Of a DNA stretch of 64,000 nt, positions 9,072-16,513 are shown one piece after another. The position numbers and the translations under genes were made by a program. The DNA lies in contig JADJWP010000002.1 of NCBI GenBank assembly GCA_016716305.1, forward strand, positions 3,036,501-3,100,500, in the 5' to 3' direction. This stretch comes from Chloracidobacterium sp. Lineage in GTDB: Bacteria > Acidobacteriota > Blastocatellia > Pyrinomonadales > Pyrinomonadaceae. The notes under the pieces are model-generated. The model was not told the DNA's origin. It did not search any database and was given only the letters and a program-made list of their open reading frames with translations. How positions within the stretch are numbered: position 1 is the stretch's first letter; every line of letters begins with the position of its first letter.

Positions 9072-9833
9072 TCATTGAACGCGGATACGTTCGACGTCGC
9101 CGGACTGGATCAGCTCGACTTCACCGTCCGAAAGCCTGAGCCGAAGAGCTCCGTTTTCCTCCAGGCCCTCGGTCATGCCCTCAAGCATACCATTCTCGAG
9201 GGAGACGCGTACCTTCTTGCCTGAGAAATAGGTTGACCGCTTTCGCCACTCATCGACGATCTTATGCGTGCCATCGGGGCCGGCGAGCGACTCGTAAAAA
9301 TGCACAAGGAAATTTGTCAGTACATGTGCAAGCTGCTCAGGGGACGGAACCGTCCGTGATCCGTTACTGATATGGATCGATGCATCTTCGATCGATGTCG
9401 CAGTATCGGCGATCTCCGGGGGAAAATTTGATGAGCGGATATTGATCCCGATGCCCAGAACGACTGCTAAGCCCTTCTCCGTTTCGGTCGTTTCGGCGAG
9501 AATGCCGCTGATCTTCTTCTCGTTCACGAGAACGTCGTTCACCCATTTTATGTCGGGCAGCAGGCCAAATTCCCTGAGAGTGTCATGAACTGCGACCCCG
9601 GCCATCAAAGTGATCAGCGATAGAAACTGAGGCTCGATGTTCGGACGAAGGAGCATGCTGAAATATAAGCCTGCGTCGTTCTCCGAGAACCAAACCCGTC
9701 CCTGCCGCCCGCGACCGGCGGTCTGCTGCCGGGCGACGACGCACAGGCCTTCCTCCGCACCAAGCCGGGCCTGTTTCAGGGCCTCGGTGTTGGTCGAGTC
9801 GATCGTGTCGAAGCTGAGGGTCGTTATCTTCAT
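9072..9833 (-). CDS. birA: biotin--[acetyl-CoA-carboxylase] ligase
   Basis: 253 residues from the ATG at 9833, giving MKITTLSFDTIDSTNTEALK; a longer frame would run into egtD. It activates biotin with ATP to biotinyl-AMP and attaches it to the carboxyl carrier protein of acetyl-CoA carboxylase. Motifs: QQTAGRGRQGRVW (ATP/biotin loop, near residue 36), KWVNDVLVNEKKISGIL (near 90; Val replaces the usual Pro in KWPNDV) and GIGINIR. It lacks the N-terminal helix-turn-helix of E. coli BirA, so it is a ligase only and not a repressor. It heads the birA-vanW-coaX cluster, 19 bp after egtD on the same strand. Confidence 0.95.
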   Translation of the reverse strand: MKITTLSFDTIDSTNTEALKQARLGAEEGLCVVARQQTAGRGRQGRVWFSENDAGLYFSMLLRPNIEPQFLSLITLMAGVAVHDTLREFGLLPDIKWVNDVLVNEKKISGILAETTETEKGLAVVLGIGINIRSSNFPPEIADTATSIEDASIHISNGSRTVPSPEQLAHVLTNFLVHFYESLAGPDGTHKIVDEWRKRSTYFSGKKVRVSLENGMLEGMTEGLEENGALRLRLSDGEVELIQSGDVERIRVQ

Positions 9834-9852
9834 TGGTGCATGGACAGCCGAA

Positions 9853-10821
9853 CTACATCGGCCTCCATAGGGAATCGATGTAGAAGTCGTCGGGGTTGTG
9901 AAACTCCTGTTCGATCTCAAACCCACTATCTGAAGAAAGTTCTTCGATCATTGCGCGCGTGTATTTCTGCGAGATCTCCATAAAGATCGGTTCCCATTGA
10001 TCGAAGTCGAACGAGCGGTTTAGAGCCTTGATCGTCACTGTCTGCCTTTCGCGGCTGATGAGGAACGAGCGCGCGGCACATTCGACCGGCCGGTACTGAG
10101 CATAATGTGAGAACTTTGAGAGGTCGAAATCAGCCCCGAGTTCGCGATTTATCCGCGAAAGTAGATTGAGATTGAAAGCCGCCGTGACGCCTTCAGGATC
10201 GTCGTATGCCGCGACAATGACGCGCGGGTCTTTCTGCATGTCGAAACCGATGAATAGTCGGTCGTTCGCGTTCATCACGGCGCGGAGTTCGCGAAAGAAA
10301 CCGAGTGCTTTGTCCTGTTGAAAATTGCCGATATTCGAACCCAGGAAGAGAAGAACCTTGCGTCGACCGCTGCCGTTCTTTAGCGATCCGAGAACCTTGA
10401 AATAATCACCGGTAAGAGGGCTGATCTTGAGGTCTGGGAACATCGTTTTGAAACGTGTCGAAAGCGCGTCGTTCGCTTCTTGTGAGATATCGATCGGGGA
10501 ATAGGTAAAATCGATGCCCTCTTTCAGGAAATGATGGATCAGCACCGCGGTTTTGGCACCGTCACCGGCGCCTAGCTCGATAAGGTCGATCCCGATCGCA
10601 CCGTCCGTGAATGCCCGGCAGATCTCATCAGTTTGCTCTTCGAAGATCTTGAATTCAGCACGAGTCGGATAATATTCGGGCAATTTCATGATCTCCATGA
10701 ACAGGCGCGAACCTTCGTCGTCGTAAAAGTAACGCGATGAAAGCTGTTTTGGTGTAGATGTCAGCCCCGCAAGTACGTCTTCAGCAAATTTCGTTAGTTC
10801 CGGAGAAGTGCAGGATTCCAT
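9853..10821 (-). CDS. egtD: L-histidine N(alpha)-methyltransferase
   Basis: 322 residues from ATG at 10821 (MESCTSPELTKFAEDVLAG). It transfers three methyl groups from SAM to histidine, giving hercynine, the first step of ergothioneine synthesis. Signatures: RYFYDDEGSRLFMEIMKLPE, YYPTRAE, the SAM loop LIELGAGDGAKTAVL, FLGSNIGNF and LFIGFDMQKD. Length and motif order match EgtD (about 320). It follows egtB by 8 bp on the same strand, so the two are co-expressed. No egtA, egtC or egtE is visible nearby, which fits an oxygenase route that uses cysteine rather than gamma-glutamylcysteine. Confidence 0.95.
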   Translation of the reverse strand: MESCTSPELTKFAEDVLAGLTSTPKQLSSRYFYDDEGSRLFMEIMKLPEYYPTRAEFKIFEEQTDEICRAFTDGAIGIDLIELGAGDGAKTAVLIHHFLKEGIDFTYSPIDISQEANDALSTRFKTMFPDLKISPLTGDYFKVLGSLKNGSGRRKVLLFLGSNIGNFQQDKALGFFRELRAVMNANDRLFIGFDMQKDPRVIVAAYDDPEGVTAAFNLNLLSRINRELGADFDLSKFSHYAQYRPVECAARSFLISRERQTVTIKALNRSFDFDQWEPIFMEISQKYTRAMIEELSSDSGFEIEQEFHNPDDFYIDSLWRPM

Positions 10822-10829
10822 ATGATCTT

Positions 10830-12065
10830 CTAACGAGCCAACCTGATACCCGTGAACTGCCAACGCAGGTGAGGGTGGAAAAAGTTGCGGTACGTGGGGC
10901 GGCTGTGGCCTTCCGGTGTTGCTACCGAAGCTCCGCGAAGCACCATTTGGTTCATCATGAACTTGCCGTTGTATTCGCCTACGGCCCCATCCGGTTTCGA
11001 GAAGCCCGGATACGGCAAGTATGCGGAGTTGGTCCATTCCCAACGCAATCCCCAAACGAATTTCTCATTCGCGGCTTCCCATTCGAACTCGGTCGGCAGC
11101 CGCATCCCTTTCCATTCTGCGAAGGCCGCGGCTTCGTAAAGCGAGACGTGGCAGACAGGCGCGTCTATCCGAATAGGTCGAAGCCCGCCGAGCGTAAAGT
11201 GCTGCCATTCGCCGTCTCGGTCGTGCCAGTAAAGCGGCGAGGCGACAGATTCGCGATTTACCCAATCCCACCCTTCGGAATGCCACAGCCGATGATCCGT
11301 GTATCCGCCGTCGTTGATGAATTCGAGAAACTCGCCATTCGTGACGAGGCGGTTCGAGATCGAGAAATCGTCGATCCAGACCTTGTGGCGGGAGCGTTCG
11401 TTGTCGAAGCAGAATTCGACACCGTTGTAACCGATCTCGCAGATGCCGCCGGAAATGTCGGTGTAGCCTTCGGAGCCTGAATCTCGGGTCTCTTCGGGAA
11501 AGTGGTTTTCGCGGTAAACCGGAAAAAGAGGGTTTACGCTGAACGTGTATTTAAGATCTGAAATTAAGAGTTCCTGATGCTGCTGCTCGTGGTTAAGACC
11601 CAAGTCCACGAGCTCGGCCAAGTCACCAGGCACCTCCGGCCCGTCAGGCACCGACGATAAGCCCTCAGCAACTACCGAGCGACCCAGGCTTCCAAGCAAT
11701 CCGGTCATCGCTTCGTCGACGTAAGCTCGATATGAAAATATCTGATTCACCGTCGGTCTTGAGAGATCGCCGCGGTGGTCGCGCGCTGTACGGTTGCCGA
11801 GGGTGTTGTAGTAGCTGTTGAAAAGAAAGCCGAAGCTCGGGTCGAAGACGCGGTAATTCGAAGCGAATTTCTTGAGGATCATTTCTTCAAAGAACCAGGT
11901 CGTGTGCGCAATATTCCATTTAGGCGGCGAAACGTCGACGATCGGTTGGGGAATATAATCCTCGATCTCCAGCGGTTCACACAGATTCTCGGTATATTTG
12001 CGAATACGCAGGTAGCGGTCGATAAGCGACTCAGTGTGCGAACCAAAAGAATGAACTGCCTGCAT
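10830..12065 (-). CDS. egtB: ergothioneine biosynthesis sulfoxide synthase EgtB
   Basis: 411 residues. Non-heme iron enzyme that joins a thiol donor to hercynine with O2, giving the sulfoxide precursor of ergothioneine. The N-terminal DinB-like half carries the expected three-His iron site: His54 in WNIAHTTWFFE and His159/His163 in LNHEQQHQELL. The C-terminal half is an FGE-sulfatase fold (FSISNRLVTNGEFLEFI, RLPTEFEWEAA, WEWTNSAY, HPHLRWQFTGIRLAR). A tyrosine pair, Tyr85-Tyr86 in FNSYYNTLG, recalls the pair reported for the cysteine-using EgtB of Chloracidobacterium; that match is from memory. Start ATG at 12065; egtD follows by 8 bp. Confidence 0.93.
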   Translation of the reverse strand: MQAVHSFGSHTESLIDRYLRIRKYTENLCEPLEIEDYIPQPIVDVSPPKWNIAHTTWFFEEMILKKFASNYRVFDPSFGFLFNSYYNTLGNRTARDHRGDLSRPTVNQIFSYRAYVDEAMTGLLGSLGRSVVAEGLSSVPDGPEVPGDLAELVDLGLNHEQQHQELLISDLKYTFSVNPLFPVYRENHFPEETRDSGSEGYTDISGGICEIGYNGVEFCFDNERSRHKVWIDDFSISNRLVTNGEFLEFINDGGYTDHRLWHSEGWDWVNRESVASPLYWHDRDGEWQHFTLGGLRPIRIDAPVCHVSLYEAAAFAEWKGMRLPTEFEWEAANEKFVWGLRWEWTNSAYLPYPGFSKPDGAVGEYNGKFMMNQMVLRGASVATPEGHSRPTYRNFFHPHLRWQFTGIRLAR

Positions 12066-12136
12066 TCGACTATTAGAACAAAAAAGGGCGGGGAATCAAA
12101 GAAATTCCATAAGGATGAGGTCTGAGGTCGGCATAG

Positions 12137-13030
12137 TCACTCCGGAATGTTCATTCGGATCAGTGCTTCGCGGCAGATCTCGGCAAGATACGGATCTGGG
12201 CCGCCTTTCTGCGCTCGGAGGACGGCCACTGATGATGGGTTCCCGATCGCACCAAGGGCAAAAGCCGCCTCTCGTCTCGTGTCGTCCGTTTCTGACCGAT
12301 CAAGAAGGACCCTCTTAAGAACTTCTTCGGATGACCGGAAGACCGGGAAACTCTCGGCAACATCCGTTATATCCAGCATCGCCGCGGTTTTATAACGCTC
12401 GGGAAGAAAGCTCTCGGGCGTCTGGCTGCTTTCGTTAAGGCCACGGACGTTTTCGGCAAGCTGCCCGATCGACCTCGCAGCAGATCGGCGGATGAATTCG
12501 TCGTTTTCTGTTGGTTTTTTCTCAAGCGCCGCTGTTAATGGCCCGACAGCGTCAATGCTTCCCGTCGTGCCGAGGGCAAATGCCGCCGCTGCCCGAACTT
12601 CTCGATCTTTGTCGCGCTGCATTGATCGGATCAATTCGACCGCCGCAAGTGGGTCGCCGACCTTCCCGAGGGCGTAGGCCGCTTCCTTTCGAACGAATGG
12701 CATTTTGTCCGACAAAAGAGGCCGCAGCGCGGTCACGGCTTCTCGCGGACGCATAAACACAACCGATGACGCAGCAGTTGCACGGACAGTTTCGTCGCGG
12801 TCTCGTAAAGCTGGAATGGCGATCGCGGATGTCCGCTCTGAACGGAAATTACGTATCTCGAACAGAGCATTTCGCTTTTGTTCGGTGGTCCCGCTCGCGA
12901 TCTCGCGTCTGAGACGATCTTCAATGAAAAGCCTCTCGGGATTTACTTGGTCAGGTATGACCTGTCCGTTTATCGCGATCAGAAGCGATAGATGAATAAG
13001 GGCTCCAAGGAACGGTATTCGTCGGAACAT
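12137..13030 (-). CDS. exported HEAT-repeat protein
   Basis: 297 residues. Residues 1-22 form a signal peptide (MFRRIPFLGALIHLSLLIAI). The rest is built of about six HEAT/PBS-lyase-like helical repeats, seen as IPALRDRDETVRATAASSVV, LSDKMPFVRKEAAYALGKVG, DKDREVRAAAAFALGTTGS and DDTRREAAFALGAIGNPSS. Such scaffolds bind proteins; no enzyme motif is present. It lies 71 bp upstream of egtB on the same strand, but nothing indicates a link with ergothioneine. Partner unknown; periplasmic location inferred from the leader. Confidence 0.85.
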   Translation of the reverse strand: MFRRIPFLGALIHLSLLIAINGQVIPDQVNPERLFIEDRLRREIASGTTEQKRNALFEIRNFRSERTSAIAIPALRDRDETVRATAASSVVFMRPREAVTALRPLLSDKMPFVRKEAAYALGKVGDPLAAVELIRSMQRDKDREVRAAAAFALGTTGSIDAVGPLTAALEKKPTENDEFIRRSAARSIGQLAENVRGLNESSQTPESFLPERYKTAAMLDITDVAESFPVFRSSEEVLKRVLLDRSETDDTRREAAFALGAIGNPSSVAVLRAQKGGPDPYLAEICREALIRMNIPE

Positions 13031-13080
13031 GAGGAATCAGTACTCTCCTGAGACCAAAAGGGGCCGAATGGCAGACGTCT

Positions 13081-13290
13081 TTACGATGCACGTCGAACGC
13101 TTTGGTTGCGAACCCATTCGACGACCTGCCGCGCACGTTGATTCTCATACGAATCTGAGAGCGAGACGATGACGTCATCCACTGAATTCTTTGTCAACTT
13201 GGAAGTGCGGTTCGAGGGCGCGAATTCGGAAGCACGAGGGCGTGGGTTCTGCAATTTGCCAACAGGATTGTTTACGGATTGTTTGACCAT
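13081..13290 (-). CDS. small basic hypothetical protein
   Basis: 69 residues beginning MVKQSVNNPVGKLQ. The ATG at 13290 is preceded on the minus strand by GGAGG seven bases upstream, a strong ribosome site, which is the main reason to accept the gene. An in-frame start further upstream would add 13 residues but lacks such a site. The N-terminal third is Pro/Asn/Arg-rich and likely disordered; the C-terminal half (VDDVIVSLSDSYENQRARQV) looks helical. I recognise no family. It lies 50 bp upstream of the HEAT-repeat gene on the same strand and may share its transcript. Confidence 0.6.
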   Translation of the reverse strand: MVKQSVNNPVGKLQNPRPRASEFAPSNRTSKLTKNSVDDVIVSLSDSYENQRARQVVEWVRNQSVRRAS

Positions 13291-13653
13291 CTTCTTGCCT
13301 CCAATTCGGGGCAGACGGTCATACCGCAACTTTCGAGGTCAAGCCGGAGCCGTCTGCGCTGGTATATTGTTAATCATCAATACGATCGTTTGAAACTACA
13401 CCTACCTTTTAAGGTTCAAAAATGATATCACAAAAGGCCAATTCCGGACAAGAAAAATGGACATCTACGGACCGATGGTCTAGAATCCCCCTTATGGACC
13501 CGTGCCGAAAAATGCTCGCCCTTACCTAGCCACTCGCGACATACCTCGCGACGTGGCGTCACCTCAAACGCAATAATTTCAACAAGATAATTACGTGGTG
13601 CATTGGATAGCCGGGTGGTTATCCGATAAAATTCCGTTTTCTGAGGCGTTTTT
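13291..13653. other. structured 363-bp intergenic region between divergent genes
   Basis: No gene is apparent. The region separates the small minus-strand gene from leuS. Two strong inverted repeats are visible. At 13529-13557, GCCAC-TCGCGA and TCGCGA-C-GTGGC can pair with one bulged C around a 6-nt loop. At 13605-13624, GGATAGCC and GGTTATCC pair around GGGT, 29 bp before the leuS start. I looked for a T-box leader signature (AGGGTGG followed by ACCGCG) and did not find one. It may hold promoters for both sides, a leader structure or a small RNA. Confidence 0.4.
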
Positions 13654-16323
13654 ATGGACGAAAAATATTTTGCAAAGAAGATCGAGGCCAAATGGCAAGC
13701 AAAATGGGCCGAAAACCGAACCTTCGAGACCCAGATCCGCAATGACAAGCCGAAATTCTACCAGTTGGAAATGCTCCCCTACCCATCGGGCAATCTCCAC
13801 ATGGGCCACGTCCGGAATTACTCGGTCGGCGATGCGGTCGCCTGGTACAAACGTCTTAAGGGATTCAACGTTTTGCACCCGATCGGCTGGGATTCCTTCG
13901 GGCAGCCAGCAGAAGATGCTGCGGTAAAGCGCGGTGTCAACCCGCGTAACTGGACCGAGGAGAACATAACCGTCATGCAGGGCCAGCTGCAGCGTCTCGG
14001 GTTAAGTTACGATTGGTCGCGCCAGATGTTTGCCCATCGGCCGGATTACTACAAGTTTGACCAGTGGTTCTTCCTAAAAATGTATGAGATGGGCCTTGCG
14101 TATAAACGAATGACGCAGGTCAATTGGTGCGAGACCGATAAAGCCACGCTCTCGAACGAACAGGCCAGCGGCGGGCTTTGCTGGCGGTGCGGGAATCCGG
14201 TCACGAAAAAAGACCTTGAACAGTGGTTTCTGAAAACTACAGCGTACGCTGACGAACTGTTGGACGGCCTTGATCAGATAGAGGCTGGTTGGCCTCAAAA
14301 CGTTCTGAAGCGTCAGCGTGACTGGATCGGCCGATCGGAAGGCGCATATGTCGATTTCAAGATACGGATCGCTACCGGAGCACTACATCGTTCGACGATC
14401 GACGCACCAGTTTCGATCCGCGTTTTCACGACCAGGATCGACACGATCTACGGGGCGAACGCCGTTGTGGTTGCCGCGGGCCATCCGGTCATTTCTGCTT
14501 ATAGGGAATCGTTTGCGCCGGATGTTCGAGCCAAGATCGACGAGATCGTCCTTGACTCGGCCAAACCGAAAGATCGCGAAGGAGAGGGCGAGAAAGACGG
14601 CATCGATACCGGCCTCAAAGTGATCAACCCATTCAGTAGCGAACCGCTGCCCGTCTGGGTCGGCAATTACGTGATGATGGAGTACGGGACCGGCGCGGTG
14701 ATGAGCGTTCCGGCTCACGACGAGCGCGATTTCGAGTTCGCCCGGAAGTTCGGCCTCCCGATCCGTCAGGTGATCTCGGAACCGCACCTGGTTCATGAAC
14801 ATCACACGATGCAGGCATTGGCGTTGGAGGTGCCGTTCACTGAGAGCGGCGTTCTTGTTCATTCCGACTATTGGAACAACAAAACCAGTGATGAGGCGAT
14901 AAAAGAGATGACCGCATACGCCCATGTCCACGGTTTTGGCGAGGCAGCAACGACGTTTCGTCTGCGCGATTGGGGCATTTCACGACAGCGATTTTGGGGA
15001 GCGCCGATACCGATCGTTTACTGCGGGAAGTGTGGGGTCGTGCCCGAGAGATTCGAGAATCTACCGGTCGAATTACCTGAAAATGCACCGATCACCGGAA
15101 TCGGCGAATCGCCTTTAGCAAAGGCTCCCGAGTTCTACGAAACAACTTGTCCGCAGTGCGGCTCCGCCGCAAAGCGCGAGACGGATACGATGGATACTTT
15201 CATCGACTCATCGTGGTATTTCTTTCGATACACCGACCCGACCAATGAAGTGATGCCATTTTCACCCGACGTTGCAGAGTATTGGACCCCGGTCGACCAG
15301 TATATCGGCGGCGACGATCACGCTGTGATGCATCTGATATACACGCGTTTTTGGACCAAAGTGATGCGCGATATCGGCTTGGTCAAATTCGACGAGCCGG
15401 TGACCCGTCTACTGACCCAGGGAATGGTCGTGGGTGAGACATTCTTCGATGATTCGACAGGCAAACGGATATACGAAGTCCCAGCGAACGTCAGTATCGA
15501 TCGCGACGAAAAGGGCCGAATCACCGAGGCCCGTGATGCTGCGGGTAAAAAGCTGAAGTTTGCCATCGAACGGATGTCGAAATCGAAAGGCAACGGAGTC
15601 GATCCTGACGAAATGGTCGACATATATGGAGCTGATGCCTCGAGACTATTTGTGCTTTTCGCTGCGCCGGTCGAGAACGAGCTTGTCTGGAACGAAGCCG
15701 GCATCGAGGGCGCTCTGCGATTTCTGCAGCGGGTTTGGCGGTTCGTATATAAATGGCATTCGGCCTTAGCGGACGAAACCGGCGAAGAGCGTCAATCCGA
15801 CGATTCTGCAGAGGCCCGCAAGCTCCGCCAAAAGACCCATCAAACGATCAAGCGCATCGATCAGAGCCTCGATACTTTGCAGTTCAACACGCCGGTCGCA
15901 GCTTTGATGGAGCTTTCGAACGCACTTTACGAGTTCAAAGGAGAACCGGAAACGGCCGCCAGTCAGGATGTCGAGGCCGTAAGGGAAGCAGTTACGAGTC
16001 TTGTCCTGATGATGGTTCCGTTTGCACCACACACGGCTGAGGAACTTTATTCGATCATTATCGGCAACGAGAACGGGATCATCGGCAACGAAGCAAGGTT
16101 CCCCGCGTATGACGAAGAAATCGCGCGGGCGGATGAGATCGAGATAGCTGTTCAGGTGAACGGCAAATTGCGGGCGAGGATATTTGCCCCGCCGGATGCC
16201 GAGGATGAAGTGCTGAGATCGATGGCCATGGAAGACGAAAAGGTCCGCGAATATACCGGAGGGAAGCAGATGTTGAAGGTCATCGTGGTTCCTAATCGAC
16301 TGGTAAATATCGTCGTTCGATAA
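13654..16323 (+). CDS. leuS: leucine--tRNA ligase
   Basis: 889 residues. Class I synthetase that charges tRNA-Leu, with a CP1 editing domain. The catalytic signatures are HMGH (residues 49-52, in PSGNLHMGHVRNY) and RMSKSKGNGVDP near residue 641. Zinc-ribbon pairs appear as CWRCGNP and CGKCG with CPQCG. The editing domain has VFTTRIDTIYGANAVV. A GAGGCG site eight bases before the ATG supports the start. One oddity: the usual GWDAFGLPAENAA near residue 90 reads GWDSFGQPAEDAA here, with Gln in place of the usual Leu. The gene stands alone, with 190 bp before the next gene. Confidence 0.97.
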   Translation: MDEKYFAKKIEAKWQAKWAENRTFETQIRNDKPKFYQLEMLPYPSGNLHMGHVRNYSVGDAVAWYKRLKGFNVLHPIGWDSFGQPAEDAAVKRGVNPRNWTEENITVMQGQLQRLGLSYDWSRQMFAHRPDYYKFDQWFFLKMYEMGLAYKRMTQVNWCETDKATLSNEQASGGLCWRCGNPVTKKDLEQWFLKTTAYADELLDGLDQIEAGWPQNVLKRQRDWIGRSEGAYVDFKIRIATGALHRSTIDAPVSIRVFTTRIDTIYGANAVVVAAGHPVISAYRESFAPDVRAKIDEIVLDSAKPKDREGEGEKDGIDTGLKVINPFSSEPLPVWVGNYVMMEYGTGAVMSVPAHDERDFEFARKFGLPIRQVISEPHLVHEHHTMQALALEVPFTESGVLVHSDYWNNKTSDEAIKEMTAYAHVHGFGEAATTFRLRDWGISRQRFWGAPIPIVYCGKCGVVPERFENLPVELPENAPITGIGESPLAKAPEFYETTCPQCGSAAKRETDTMDTFIDSSWYFFRYTDPTNEVMPFSPDVAEYWTPVDQYIGGDDHAVMHLIYTRFWTKVMRDIGLVKFDEPVTRLLTQGMVVGETFFDDSTGKRIYEVPANVSIDRDEKGRITEARDAAGKKLKFAIERMSKSKGNGVDPDEMVDIYGADASRLFVLFAAPVENELVWNEAGIEGALRFLQRVWRFVYKWHSALADETGEERQSDDSAEARKLRQKTHQTIKRIDQSLDTLQFNTPVAALMELSNALYEFKGEPETAASQDVEAVREAVTSLVLMMVPFAPHTAEELYSIIIGNENGIIGNEARFPAYDEEIARADEIEIAVQVNGKLRARIFAPPDAEDEVLRSMAMEDEKVREYTGGKQMLKVIVVPNRLVNIVVR

Positions 16324-16513
16324 TCGATCACAAAACTGCTCGATCTTTGCAAATTACTGCAATCTAAGGACCATTGTGTTTATACCTTGCTTGAAGTCTG
16401 TAAAAAAACTAGAATCAAGAGGCGCGAACGGAGCAAAAGCTTACACCAGATGAAGTCATTGTAGTATTCGGAACCTCACCCGAAGCAAGTTCTTGTGAGC
16501 GTGTCAGCGTGAA

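Noticed and set aside
13400..13653. T-box leader before leuS
   Set aside because: The conserved AGGGTGG...ACCGCG antiterminator sequence is not present, and no terminator with T tract precedes the ATG.
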